64,000 bases of DNA from an uncultured Prevotellaceae bacterium (GTDB lineage Bacteria > Bacteroidota > Bacteroidia > Bacteroidales > Bacteroidaceae). Positions 43,390 through 53,636 of the stretch are shown here, in pieces. Under the pieces are notes generated by a model that was not told the origin of the DNA, searched no databases, and saw only the letters and a list, made by a program, of their open reading frames with translations. The stretch covers positions 17,438 to 81,437 of the forward strand of contig ONCZ01000020.1 of NCBI GenBank assembly GCA_900316445.1, in the 5' to 3' direction. Every line of letters starts with the position of its first letter. The first letter of the stretch is position 1. The translations under genes were made by a program, and so were the position numbers.

Positions 43390-44287
43390 GAAAACAAGAT
43401 ATTTCAAGAGTAGTGTGTTGTTTGCCGCTGTCGCCCTGCTGTTCACAGCCTGCAAATCTGACCGCGACGACAACCCCCAACTCGGCCCGAACCACACCGC
43501 ATCTGAATTTGTGGTGAATACATCGGCCATGGCAGACCAGTACATCCAGCTGTCACCGGATAATACGGTGAACCTTACTTGGTCTCAGCCTAACTATGGC
43601 GTGAATACTGTAGTGAACTATAAAGTACAGGTAGGTCTTCGCCAGAACGGCAGTGACAACTGGGGCGAATTCCTGGAGACAGGCTTCACGACCACCAGTG
43701 CTAACCTCAGCGGCGAGGAGATTGCCAAGGTCATCTGTAAACTCGACGGCTTCAAAACTGAAGACGACTATGTAGATATGGGCTTCCGCGAGGTGATCAT
43801 GCGTGTGAAAGCCGACATCCAGAACACCCAGTCAAAGGTGGTTGAAGGAACGGAAATCCTTTCCAACACTGTTTCTTTCAATCACATGGCTGCTTACTGC
43901 ATGATCCCGAGCAAGGGTACACTGTGGGTCATCGGTTCCTGCTGCGGCTGGCCTGAACCTTCACCCGGCAACAAGCAGACACTCGTTGACGGTGGCTGGT
44001 TCATCATGGAGACTGAAATCGGCAGCAACGTCTTTGAGGGCGAAGTGGATATGCCTGAGGGCGATCTGACCTTCCGCTTCTATTCTAAGCTGACAGGCTG
44101 GGACGGTGGCGACTCTTATGGATTCAAGGTTGAGGACGAGGCTACGGAGATTACACTGACCAATGGTGTATATTCTGGCAAGGGTATGACCGGTAAGGGT
44201 TCATGGACCATCAATGGCTTCCCTGGCGGCACAATGAAACTCACCGTCGATAAGAACAACAACACCGTCAAGTTTGAGCTTCTATAG
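43388..44287 (+). CDS. susE: SusE-like outer-membrane starch-binding lipoprotein
   Basis: A 299-residue lipoprotein: MKTRYFKSSVLFAAVALLFTAC, lipid Cys22 followed by KSDRDDNPQL, fitting a surface-export signal. N-terminal SusE domain (YIQLSPDNTVNLTWSQPNYGVNTVVNYKVQVGL, an Ig/FN3-like fold) and one C-terminal starch-binding-type module (TLWVIGSCCGWPEPSPGNKQTL... FRFYSKLTGWDGGDSYGF). The ATG at 43388 is preferred over 43379, which would only add MII from the array. Shorter than Bacteroides SusE (about 387), with one binding module instead of two. Confidence 0.85.
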   Translation: MKTRYFKSSVLFAAVALLFTACKSDRDDNPQLGPNHTASEFVVNTSAMADQYIQLSPDNTVNLTWSQPNYGVNTVVNYKVQVGLRQNGSDNWGEFLETGFTTTSANLSGEEIAKVICKLDGFKTEDDYVDMGFREVIMRVKADIQNTQSKVVEGTEILSNTVSFNHMAAYCMIPSKGTLWVIGSCCGWPEPSPGNKQTLVDGGWFIMETEIGSNVFEGEVDMPEGDLTFRFYSKLTGWDGGDSYGFKVEDEATEITLTNGVYSGKGMTGKGSWTINGFPGGTMKLTVDKNNNTVKFELL

Positions 44288-44321
44288 TAATTCATCCGCA
44301 GTAAAATGATCGTTTAATCAA

Positions 44322-46214
44322 ATGAATAAGAAGATGAAAAAAGTAAGTTTATATATCATGGCTCTGCTCAGCACGGCGCTCGCATCCTGTAATCAGGATT
44401 TCGAGACGATCTTCGTCCCGCAGACCAATCCGCAAGAGAGCCTGCTCCAGACGAGCGACGTCTCTGTTAACAACAATACGCCCTCGACCATCAACCTCGC
44501 TGATTACATCAGTGAAGACGGTATCGTCAAGGCTATTCCCATTGGTCTTGCTTCCGTAAAGGAAGGTGCTATGCCGGCCAATTCGTTCCTGAAGGCAGAA
44601 GTGGAGTTCTCTAAGGATGCCGACTTCGCCAATTCCATCATCCTCGATGCCAACAGCCTCGACGGAGAAGATCAGATTTCTGTATCCGCATCAGCCTTGC
44701 AGGAAGCCTACTTCAGCGAGATCACCCGCAACCCGGCTACGACCGACTTGTATATCCGCACAATGCTCTATACCGTTACCGACGGTACATCAGAGGCTTG
44801 CGTCGGTAAGCCCGGTGAGAACTACTATTGCCAGAGCACTGTTAAGTTCACTCCGCTGAACAAGGTACAGATCTCACCTGCTTACTATGTCATCGGTGCT
44901 GGCGCTGGCTGGACTACCGAGGGTGCCCGTTCGCAGCAGTTCAACCACAGCGGTGCTGACGTCTATGAGGATCCTATCTTCACCATTATCGTTGACTCTG
45001 GCGGCGACGACTGCTGGTTCGCTATTGGCGATGATGCTGCTCTCGAAGCAATCGACGGCGGTGACTGGACCAAGCTGTTCGGTACGAAGGGTGCCAGCGA
45101 GGATCTCTCTGGAACGATGGATTACCGTTACAATCTGGGTGGCGACCACTCCTTCCACGTGACTGGTGCCAAGAAGCTCAAGATCACACTGAACATGATG
45201 GAGTACAGCTACACCATTGAGCCTATCAATATCGCTGACGCTTATTATCTGGTTGGCGGTCCTGAGGATTGGGCTGGTTCGGCTGCTTCAAAGAGCCAGA
45301 AGTTCTCTCACAGCAGTGCCAGTGTGGCTGACGATCCTATCTTCACTTACGTCCTTGAGGGTACAGGAGGCGACATCTGGTTCGCTATCGGTGACGACGA
45401 GGCTTGTGATGCCATTACTAACGATGGCGACTGGTCTAAGCTCTTTGGTACGACATCCGGCAATGGTGAGAATGGCCTGAGCGGTTCACTGTCTCGTCGT
45501 ACTTCTCTGTCTGACGACGGTTCGTTCAAGGTTGACGGCACGGCTAAGTTCATCCGTATCCAGATCAACATGTCCGAGATGACTTATACCATCACACCGC
45601 TGAACTTCGCAGAGTACATCTACGAGGCTGGTGTGAACAACAACTGGGGTGCTGATGCACAGCCGCTTTACTGCCCCGACGGCAACGGAACCTACACAGG
45701 CTTCTTCTACGCCCAGGATGCAGACTGGAGTGACGGCAAGGGTGCCTTCAAGTTCACCGGAGCATTCAACTCTTGGGACGAAGGCAACTACGGCACAGGC
45801 ACCATCAACGACGATGGTCTCTCCGGAACGCTCATCGACGACGGTGGATCTGGCAACGTGCTGGCAGAGCCCGGCTTCTATAAGGCTGACGTGAACCTCG
45901 CTGATATGACCTACCAGCTCACGCCTATCACGGGCATCGGCCTCATCGGTCCTGCTCAGGCTGGCGGTTGGGATACAGACACCGATCTGACCTATAATCC
46001 TGAGACACGTGCCTTTGAAGGTACTATCGAGTTGGCTGCCGATCAGTATAAGTTCCGTGCCAACGACGGTTGGGACATCAACTGGGGTGGTACGTTAGAA
46101 AATCTGACACAGGATGGAAGCAATCTGGCTATCGAGAAGGCTGGTAAATACTTCATCCAGTTCTTCCCGCTCTGCGAGACCAAGTCCTATGCAGTGGTAA
46201 CACCTGTTGAGTAA
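44322..46214 (+). CDS. susF: SusF-like starch-binding lipoprotein with four modules
   Basis: A 630-residue surface lipoprotein. Lipobox ALASC (Cys about 23), N-terminal SusE-like domain (SLLQTSDVSVNNNTPSTINLADYI), then four tandem binding modules: residues about 188-305 (AYYVIGAGAGWTTEGARSQQF), 306-430 (AYYLVGGPEDWAGSAASKSQKF), 431-535 (YIYEAGVNNNWGADAQPLY) and 536-630 (GLIGPAQAGGWDTDTDLTY). The first two are close paralogues, and each keeps WFAIGDD and W.KLFGT. The aromatic-rich pattern matches the known starch-binding modules of SusE/SusF. The gene may start at either of two ATGs, 12 bases apart. Sits 34 bp after susE. Confidence 0.85.
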   Translation: MNKKMKKVSLYIMALLSTALASCNQDFETIFVPQTNPQESLLQTSDVSVNNNTPSTINLADYISEDGIVKAIPIGLASVKEGAMPANSFLKAEVEFSKDADFANSIILDANSLDGEDQISVSASALQEAYFSEITRNPATTDLYIRTMLYTVTDGTSEACVGKPGENYYCQSTVKFTPLNKVQISPAYYVIGAGAGWTTEGARSQQFNHSGADVYEDPIFTIIVDSGGDDCWFAIGDDAALEAIDGGDWTKLFGTKGASEDLSGTMDYRYNLGGDHSFHVTGAKKLKITLNMMEYSYTIEPINIADAYYLVGGPEDWAGSAASKSQKFSHSSASVADDPIFTYVLEGTGGDIWFAIGDDEACDAITNDGDWSKLFGTTSGNGENGLSGSLSRRTSLSDDGSFKVDGTAKFIRIQINMSEMTYTITPLNFAEYIYEAGVNNNWGADAQPLYCPDGNGTYTGFFYAQDADWSDGKGAFKFTGAFNSWDEGNYGTGTINDDGLSGTLIDDGGSGNVLAEPGFYKADVNLADMTYQLTPITGIGLIGPAQAGGWDTDTDLTYNPETRAFEGTIELAADQYKFRANDGWDINWGGTLENLTQDGSNLAIEKAGKYFIQFFPLCETKSYAVVTPVE

Positions 46215-46301
46215 TTATACTCGACCTTTACCCTGACCATCCGAGGCGGGCTGCCCGAAAGGGTGGCTCGCCTTTCTCAAATTCTCAAACAACGACACAT
46301 T

Positions 46302-48392
<2,091 letters not shown>

Positions 48393-48393
48393 A

Positions 48394-48422
48394 GAAAACC
48401 CGCCAATCGGCGGGTTTCTTTA
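48394..48422. terminator. Bidirectional terminator after the amylase gene
   Basis: AAACCCGCC and GGCGGGTTT form a strong stem with an AATC loop followed by TTT, between convergent genes. It overlaps the 3' end of the phosphatase gene by three bases. Confidence 0.85.
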
Positions 48423-49709
48423 TTCTGCGGCAGCAGGCTCGTCTTCGATGGCTTCATACTCGGCCATCGCCTCAGCCATGCGGGCATCGAGATCGTCCAG
48501 CCGGTAGAGACCGTCGGCATTGGGGTTCAGGCCGTCGATCGCCACGGGCATCACCATCGGGGGCACATCCGGGGAGAGCAGCGTGCGGTTCTGCAACTGA
48601 CTGAGGTTCTGATAGACCAGGTTCAGGGCGACAAACTCCTCCGTGCCATCGCTCCACTTCTCAAACACAAGCTTCGAGCCAATGGGTGTGCGGAGCTCTA
48701 GGGCATGCGCCGTCACAGGATAGTGCAGACGGAGAGCGGCACCTATGCTGGCGAGGTTCGAGTCGTGACCGCAGAGGAAAGTGAACTTGCGACCTTCATG
48801 GTGCAACTCCTCACGGATACGACTCACCAACGGATAGGCCAGATTGACGGCTGCGCTATGGGTGGTGAAGAGCAGACCGTCGTACACCTCCTTCACACCA
48901 CAGATCTTGCGCCACTGTTCCTCTGACAGTTCATGGCCAAAAGCCGCCATACTCTCGCTCTCGTAACACTGCAGCACCAGCGCATCGGCCACGCTGTTGG
49001 CCAATGTGTAACCGCCCTTCATCCTCGGCTCGTCACCCTTCTCCAGTTTGAACTGCGTGTCGTCATACCAGAAGTGCGTCGTATCGTTCCCGGCAGCCGG
49101 AGAATGCGCCATATCGATCACCTCCTCCATCAGCGTCAGCGTGGGCTGTACACGCTGCATCCACGCCTGAGGCCCGCCGTGCATCGCATTGATCTCGGCC
49201 ATGACCTGCTGGCGGTACTGCTCGTTCATCTTCGTAAACTGCGGGGTGAACACAGGGTCCATCTTATCCTCGTAGTACTTGTGCTGGATCTCCACATTGG
49301 CAAACGGCAGGAATCCGGCAGAGAAATACTTGGCTGTGGCGAAAGTGCGCTGGCGGGAATTGGCATAGAACAGCACCTGGCTACCCACAGGACGGCAGTT
49401 GTCAGGCAGCAGCCCCTCGGCTACCACCCACTTGCGGAAGAACTGCCCCATCTCCGTCTCCAGCGCTCCGCCGCGCAACGACAGCTGACTGCCTGGCGAC
49501 GTCCACTTAAACCATTCATAAGGTGTCACCCGCATATATGCCGCCCCTCCTGACACCAGCGGCGAGCGGATGTTGTGGCGGCTCATCACCACCACCTCCT
49601 TCAGTTCATACTTCGCCCGGAAGTCATCCGAACGTTTCGTCTGTGCCTGTCCGTTTGCGCCGCAGAGGACGAGGATGGCGGCGAGCATCCAGTGTCTGGT
49701 CTGTCTCAT
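48420..49709 (-). CDS. Histidine acid phosphatase (phytase/MINPP-like)
   Basis: A 429-residue secreted phosphatase of the histidine-phosphatase clade 2. Signal peptide MRQTRHWMLAAILVLCGANGQAQ; the phosphohistidine motif is VVVMSRHNIRSP (His45, with Asn in place of the usual Gly of RHGxRxP), and the distal proton-donor motif is FLCGHDSNLASIGAAL. Likely releases phosphate from phytate or sugar phosphates in the periplasm or outside the cell. The frame is open to 49838, but the ATG at 49709 gives a clean signal peptide just downstream of a good promoter element (CAAAGATA at 49732-49739). Convergent with the starch operon and unrelated to it. Confidence 0.88.
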   Translation of the reverse strand: MRQTRHWMLAAILVLCGANGQAQTKRSDDFRAKYELKEVVVMSRHNIRSPLVSGGAAYMRVTPYEWFKWTSPGSQLSLRGGALETEMGQFFRKWVVAEGLLPDNCRPVGSQVLFYANSRQRTFATAKYFSAGFLPFANVEIQHKYYEDKMDPVFTPQFTKMNEQYRQQVMAEINAMHGGPQAWMQRVQPTLTLMEEVIDMAHSPAAGNDTTHFWYDDTQFKLEKGDEPRMKGGYTLANSVADALVLQCYESESMAAFGHELSEEQWRKICGVKEVYDGLLFTTHSAAVNLAYPLVSRIREELHHEGRKFTFLCGHDSNLASIGAALRLHYPVTAHALELRTPIGSKLVFEKWSDGTEEFVALNLVYQNLSQLQNRTLLSPDVPPMVMPVAIDGLNPNADGLYRLDDLDARMAEAMAEYEAIEDEPAAAE

Positions 49710-49731
49710 ATCATCTTGATTTAATACGTTG

Positions 49732-49739
49732 CAAAGATA
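49732..49739 (-). promoter_or_regulatory. Promoter -7 element of the phosphatase gene
   Basis: TATCTTTG on the minus strand followed by CAACG, 22 bp before the start codon; it decides the start at 49709. Confidence 0.68.
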
Positions 49740-49774
49740 AGAAAAAAACGCCAACATCCCAAATATATTGCAAA

Positions 49775-49802
49775 AAAACTCCCCACGTGGGGAGTTTTTT
49801 AA
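49775..49802 (-). terminator. Terminator of the clostripain-type gene
   Basis: AAACTCCCCACGTGGGGAGTTT is a perfect palindromic stem with A and T tracts on both sides; the minus-strand protease gene ends inside its edge at 49799. Confidence 0.88.
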
Positions 49803-51106
49803 TTGTAAAGGACGCTGAGCCCGGCGGTCTTGTACCACTCGAAGAACTTGATGTCTTCGTTAAACTGGGAGTAGTAGCCTTTTGAAGGATCCTGCGGCAC
49901 GTACATCGATACACCGTGGAACTTCTCTTCCGTCACCTTGAAGTCGGAATATTTCACATTCCAGTCCAGGTATGTTGTCCACTTGATGGTCATGCGGCGC
50001 TCTACGACGGCCTTGTCAAGAGCCTGGCGCCACTGCTGATAGACATCGGTGGGAGCGTATGTGCGCATGAAGTCGCCGGCATCGTAGAAGACATTGTAAT
50101 CAGCGTCGAAATGGCCTTTTGTCTCATCCAAGTGGAAGTAGTGGATCATACCCGTCATGTCAGCATAGCCGTTGCCGATCTTCTCCTTCACGGCTGCGAG
50201 GGCTGTGCGTGTGGCCTGTGCCACGTTCTCCATCTCAGAGGTCTTGACGGCTACGAGGGGCAGTGTGCCTTTGACACTTGTCTCATACTTGTCGATGATC
50301 GTCTTGTAGAAATCGCCGTCCTTGAACATGTCGGGAACAATCTGGTCGTAGGGTGCGCCTTTGCCGGGGATCTCAGCAGGCGAGCCGATGAGGTAGTCAC
50401 ATGTGGTGCGAAGCTCGTAGAGGTTCTCCAGACACATCATGTTGCAGCAGTCGGTCATGATGAACTTCAGGTGAGGCTGATTCCTCAGGATACCGGCCAG
50501 CGTGGGGATGTTGATCCAGCGTGCGTTATAGTCAGACATGTAATTATCGCCATAATCTACGCAGATGGCCCTGCTGCCCATACGCTGATGCACCTCCTTC
50601 TTCTTCAGCCAGCCACTGCCGTGACTGCCGAACACGATGCCGTAGTTGCCGTCCTTAGCGGGATATTTCTTGAAGGCATAGCTCATCACACCCTCCATCA
50701 CGCCGGGGTCACAGGCGCGGTTCTCTCCGTCGCTGCTGAAGATGCCTAAGTCCTTAAGGCTCACCGAGTCGGTCACCTCGCCGTTCTTCAGACGGGCCAC
50801 CCACGACTCTCCTTCATTGCGGAAGCGTGCAAACACGATCAGGTTCTCATTGTCGCGGAGCCGCTTGGAGCCTTCCTTGCAGTCCTTCAAGTTCTGCTTC
50901 AGAACGCCGGCCAGGTCGTTGCCGCCAGCCAGATAGATCAGCACCGTCTTGGCGTCGCCCGGGACGTTGGCAGGAATCTCTGCTGCGGCTGTTTCGCGGG
51001 CAGCAGCCACGGGATCATCTTCATTAGAACATGCACCAAATGAAAAACAAACTGCGGTAGCGATGCTCATGAGCATTATCTTTACCAGATTCTTTTTTGT
51101 TGTCAT
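49799..51106 (-). CDS. Clostripain-family (C11) cysteine protease lipoprotein
   Basis: A 435-residue lipoprotein protease. Lipobox SFGAC (Cys26) followed by SNEDDP. C11 landmarks: TVLIYLAGGNDLA near residue 54, the catalytic histidine in GIVFGSHGSGW (His162), and the catalytic cysteine in IMTDCCNMMCLE (Cys221 by the D-x-C pattern). Family enzymes cleave after Arg or Lys and mature by self-cleavage. Likely on the cell surface, since the residues after the lipid cysteine are acidic. Transcribed alone from a promoter at 51150-51157; the leader contains an AATTTTT array. Terminator directly after the gene. Confidence 0.9.
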   Translation of the reverse strand: MTTKKNLVKIMLMSIATAVCFSFGACSNEDDPVAAARETAAAEIPANVPGDAKTVLIYLAGGNDLAGVLKQNLKDCKEGSKRLRDNENLIVFARFRNEGESWVARLKNGEVTDSVSLKDLGIFSSDGENRACDPGVMEGVMSYAFKKYPAKDGNYGIVFGSHGSGWLKKKEVHQRMGSRAICVDYGDNYMSDYNARWINIPTLAGILRNQPHLKFIMTDCCNMMCLENLYELRTTCDYLIGSPAEIPGKGAPYDQIVPDMFKDGDFYKTIIDKYETSVKGTLPLVAVKTSEMENVAQATRTALAAVKEKIGNGYADMTGMIHYFHLDETKGHFDADYNVFYDAGDFMRTYAPTDVYQQWRQALDKAVVERRMTIKWTTYLDWNVKYSDFKVTEEKFHGVSMYVPQDPSKGYYSQFNEDIKFFEWYKTAGLSVLYN

Positions 51107-51107
51107 A

Positions 51108-51142
51108 ACTTCTAATTTTTAATTTTTTAATTTTTTAATTTT
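51108..51142. repeat. AATTTTT array in the protease leader
   Basis: Four to five 7-8 bp copies of AATTTTTT between the promoter and start codon of the protease. No inverted partner. Confidence 0.6.
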
Positions 51143-51149
51143 TCTGGTG

Positions 51150-51157
51150 CAAATTTA
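51150..51157 (-). promoter_or_regulatory. Promoter -7 element of the clostripain-type gene
   Basis: TAAATTTG on the minus strand followed by CACC, 44 bp before the start codon. Confidence 0.62.
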
Positions 51158-51305
51158 CGGCGATAAACAGCCTATTCCAACTTTTATCATCTTTTTCACT
51201 TCAAGTCTTTGCGACACACCCCCCAAATCTATGACATTTAGCCGAACGCTTGCCATAATTGTCGCAAAGGGGGGAAAAAAAGCATAAAAAAGAAAGCGAA
51301 TTTAG

Positions 51306-51330
51306 CCACGGGGACAGGTGTCTCTATGAC
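51306..51330. repeat. GGGGACAG half element upstream of the toxin-antitoxin pair
   Basis: CACGGGGACAGGTGTCTCTATG, a degenerate and inverted relative of 52096-52120. The toxin-antitoxin genes lie between the two. Confidence 0.45.
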
Positions 51331-51398
51331 AACAAAGGATTTTCGTTAAACTTTATCACTTTTTCCGTGCGACTGCGTATTATATGCAAAAAAAAACG

Positions 51399-51406
51399 TA
51401 TCTTTG
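51399..51406 (+). promoter_or_regulatory. Promoter -7 element of the toxin-antitoxin operon
   Basis: TATCTTTG followed by CAG, 25 bp before the antitoxin ATG at 51431; it excludes the upstream in-frame ATG at 51404. Confidence 0.68.
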
Positions 51407-51430
51407 CAGCCGATATCAAACATTTCAGTC

Positions 51431-51679
51431 ATGACAACCGTAGAACTCAGAACATCCATCATGGCAGAACTTGACCAGATGAGCGTTGAGATGCTGGAGA
51501 GCGTATCGCACTACGTCCGCCGACTCCGTCACCACGCCCGCACTGTCAACAAGAGCGCCGACAAAGGAGAAGTCCCTGACATAGTGCTTAGTCTGCTTGG
51601 CGCAGGAACTCCTGTGGCCGACGATGACTTGAACGCTCGCAAGGCCTATAACGAATACTTGGAGGAGAAGTACAAATGA
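51431..51679 (+). CDS. Antitoxin of a PIN-domain toxin-antitoxin pair
   Basis: An 82-residue small protein starting MTTVELRTSIMAELDQMS, with an N-terminal segment of the kind found in small antitoxins (LDQMSVEMLESVSHYVRRLRHH, amphipathic helix) and a charged C-terminal half (ARKAYNEYLEEKYK) of the type that wraps its toxin. Overlaps the downstream PIN gene by 4 bp (ATGA), the usual coupling of type II pairs. Family not certain; function inferred from the arrangement. Confidence 0.78.
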   Translation: MTTVELRTSIMAELDQMSVEMLESVSHYVRRLRHHARTVNKSADKGEVPDIVLSLLGAGTPVADDDLNARKAYNEYLEEKYK

Positions 51680-52086
51680 CACGCCTATTTCTCGATACCA
51701 ATATTGTTGTTGACCTGCTTGACCGTCGTGAGCCTTTCTGCCATGACGCTGTACGTCTCTTTACTATGGCCTACAACAAGCAGGTGCAGCTCATTGTCTC
51801 GCCGATGACTTATTCCACAGCTTCTTTCCTCCTTCGCAAGCATGGCTCCGAGGGTGTACGCAATCTGTTGTCTAATTTTCGCCAACTCTCCCGTGTCGCT
51901 ACGACCAGCGAGCGTACGGTTGATGACTCCCTGGCCTCACAATTCAAGGACTTTGAAGATGCCCTACAATATTACACAGCCTTGAAAGCCAAGGCCGATG
52001 CCATCATTACCCGCAACGGCAAAGATTTCACGGCATCGAAACTTCCCGTAATGACTGCAACGGAATATCTTGCTACATTAGAATAA
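51676..52086 (+). CDS. PIN-domain toxin (VapC-like ribonuclease)
   Basis: A 136-residue PIN-domain protein, predicted Mg-dependent RNase toxin. Acidic active-site residues are visible: LFLDTNIVVDLLDRR (Asp7), the central acidic helix KDFEDALQYYTALKAKADAIITRNGKDF (Glu and Asp residues) and a C-terminal strand MTATEYLA. Full length for the family. Encoded directly after the antitoxin. The cellular target is unknown. Confidence 0.88.
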   Translation: MTRLFLDTNIVVDLLDRREPFCHDAVRLFTMAYNKQVQLIVSPMTYSTASFLLRKHGSEGVRNLLSNFRQLSRVATTSERTVDDSLASQFKDFEDALQYYTALKAKADAIITRNGKDFTASKLPVMTATEYLATLE

Positions 52087-52095
52087 CCTGTTGCG

Positions 52096-52120
52096 CACAA
52101 TGGGGACTGTCCCCGCTGTG
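52096..52120. repeat. GGGGAC..GTCCCC palindromic element after the toxin gene
   Basis: CACAATGGGGACTGTCCCC then GCTGTG; matches 24 of 25 positions (inverted) with 54095-54119 inside a glycosyltransferase gene. REP-like palindrome. Confidence 0.8.
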
Positions 52121-52179
52121 ATAAAATGCATTATTTAATTTGAATTATTTAACTTGCATTATGCAAAATAAATAATTCC

Positions 52180-52806
52180 CTACTCTTTCTCCCGCAGGAC
52201 GTAGTATTTCTGGCTTCCTCTGCCTCGGAAGGTGATGCCCGATGAGGGATTGTGAGCCAGTTTGCGTAGCTCGGTGGTGGCCGTTGTACGCGACAGTCCT
52301 GTCAAGGCGACATAATCGGGAACCTTCATGAACATATTCTTCTTGAGGAACTCACGGGCCTTTTCGATGCGCTCTTCAAGCGTCAGTTTCGGCTTACGGA
52401 TACGGCTCTCACCGCCTTTCTCCAGCACGCACGTCCTGCGCATCTCCCTGACGATCTGAGGGTCGGTCTTGTAGGAGACGCCCGTCACGTGGATGCTCTT
52501 GGCATTCCTCTTCTGCTCACCCACCTCGAAGGCGTCAGGCTCCTTGTCGCTCATCACGCCGAGCTTCGCGTGGAAAGTGCCGATGCCGTCGAGTTTCACC
52601 GAGAAGCCTTCGGCCATGAACAAGGCCAGCCTGTCGCTGATACGCGACAATGCCGCAAGGAGCGTGCTCTCGTCAAGCGTGCCCCCCTTGGCACACATAC
52701 TCACAAACTGCTGATGGGTCATCGGCCTCAGCTTCATCTTGTAATAAGCCTGCGTACGGCCCGTGCCGTTCAGGTCTGGAATCTCTTGTTTGATATACTT
52801 TGCCAT
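52180..52806 (-). CDS. HU-like DNA-binding protein with C-terminal winged helix
   Basis: A 208-residue protein: HU/IHF-like domain (residues about 20-125, TLLAALSRISDRLALFMAEGFSVKLDGIGTFHAKLG) of the Bacteroidota HU-HIG type, then a basic linker and a C-terminal helix-turn-helix (EKAREFLKKNMFMKVPDYVALTGLSRTTATTELRKLA) with a wing (SGITFRGRGSQKYYVL). Likely a nucleoid-associated or regulatory DNA-binding protein. I chose the ATG at 52806 because the longer frame would translate the promoter (CAAAGATA at 52830-52837). Upstream of that promoter lies a 21-bp-phased repeat array, a candidate binding site. Confidence 0.85.
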   Translation of the reverse strand: MAKYIKQEIPDLNGTGRTQAYYKMKLRPMTHQQFVSMCAKGGTLDESTLLAALSRISDRLALFMAEGFSVKLDGIGTFHAKLGVMSDKEPDAFEVGEQKRNAKSIHVTGVSYKTDPQIVREMRRTCVLEKGGESRIRKPKLTLEERIEKAREFLKKNMFMKVPDYVALTGLSRTTATTELRKLAHNPSSGITFRGRGSQKYYVLREKE

Positions 52807-52829
52807 AGTCTGATTACCTGTTTTTCCGG

Positions 52830-52837
52830 CAAAGATA
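52830..52837 (-). promoter_or_regulatory. Promoter -7 element of the HU-like gene
   Basis: TATCTTTG on the minus strand followed by CCG, 23 bp before the start codon. Confidence 0.68.
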
Positions 52838-52870
52838 CTAAATAGTTCCGAAAAAACCATAACACTGCAT

Positions 52871-53022
52871 GCGATTTAACAAGCGTTGCCTCAGATTTAA
52901 CAAACGCTGCCTGCGTTTTAACAAACCTTGGCGCTGTTTCAACTATACAAGCCTGTAGACTCCCTTATACATGCCTACTAAATACCTTTTACAAGCGTGC
53001 AAAATACATTTTACAAGTATTT
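52871..53022. repeat. 21-bp-phased degenerate array upstream of the HU-like gene
   Basis: Three to four direct copies of a 21-bp unit, GATTTAACAAGCGTTGCCT-like, at about 52872, 52893, 52914 and 52935, then weaker TTTTACAAG motifs to 53022. It starts about 34 bp upstream of the -7 element. The exact helical phasing suggests cooperative protein binding on one face of the DNA. Confidence 0.68.
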
Positions 53023-53038
53023 AAAGTTTTGGCATAAA

Positions 53039-53063
53039 AAAGCTTCCCACCAAGGGGAAGCTG
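53039..53063 (-). terminator. Terminator of the PepSY-like gene
   Basis: AGCTTCCCC and GGGAAGCT form a stem followed on the minus strand by TTTTTT, 26 bp after the stop codon. Confidence 0.85.
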
Positions 53064-53088
53064 TATGGGTGAGAGGGAGCAGCGAGGC

Positions 53089-53517
53089 TTAGTCGTCGAT
53101 GTCAACGATCTCGAACTTCTTGTTGAACTCGAGTTCCATGCCGTTGTTCAGTTTCACATCGTAGCCTCGGCGGTCACGGTCGAGCTTGATGATCGTTGCT
53201 CCGGGGAAGGTCTTCTTCACGCTGGCCTTGATCTGCTCGGGAATGAGGGCTGTGGGCACGGCCGACGTCTTGCAGTTCAGGTCTTTCCAGTTGCCTTTCT
53301 TATCGAACTCCACCTTCTCGCCGCTCTGGTAGATCACGGTGTAGTCGTCCCAGTCGACGGTGACCACCAAGGGTACCTTATCTGCAAAATATGACTTCAG
53401 CATCGTCTGCGCTTCTGCGGGCAGCTGCTCGAAGGTGATTACTCGGTCGTTGTCGGCCTTAACGGTGAGGCACATCGTCATGACGAAGGCTACAATTATT
53501 AACAAACTTTTTTTCAT
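53089..53517 (-). CDS. Small periplasmic PepSY-like protein
   Basis: A 142-residue exported protein. Signal peptide MKKSLLIIVAFVMTMCLTVKA, then two related segments with the PepSY-like (former DUF2874) pattern: ITFEQLPAEAQTMLKSYFAD with DWDDYTVIYQSGEKVEFDKKGNWKDL, and LIPEQIKASVKKTFPGATIIKLDRDRRGYDVKLNNGMELEFNKKFEIVDID. Two-fold pseudo-repeat and length fit the family. Function of the family is not established; many members are periplasmic. Promoter element CAAAGATA at 53542-53549. Confidence 0.85.
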   Translation of the reverse strand: MKKSLLIIVAFVMTMCLTVKADNDRVITFEQLPAEAQTMLKSYFADKVPLVVTVDWDDYTVIYQSGEKVEFDKKGNWKDLNCKTSAVPTALIPEQIKASVKKTFPGATIIKLDRDRRGYDVKLNNGMELEFNKKFEIVDIDD

Positions 53518-53541
53518 AAACGTTATTTATTTAAGACGTTG

Positions 53542-53549
53542 CAAAGATA
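53542..53549 (-). promoter_or_regulatory. Promoter -7 element of the PepSY-like gene
   Basis: TATCTTTG on the minus strand followed by CAACG, 24 bp before the start codon. Confidence 0.65.
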
Positions 53550-53636
53550 CGAAAAGTATTTGTAATTACCAAGCGTTTGATTAAAATTTAACCAACCTTC
53601 TATGTTACATGCTGTCTCATCAACATTACGAAATCA

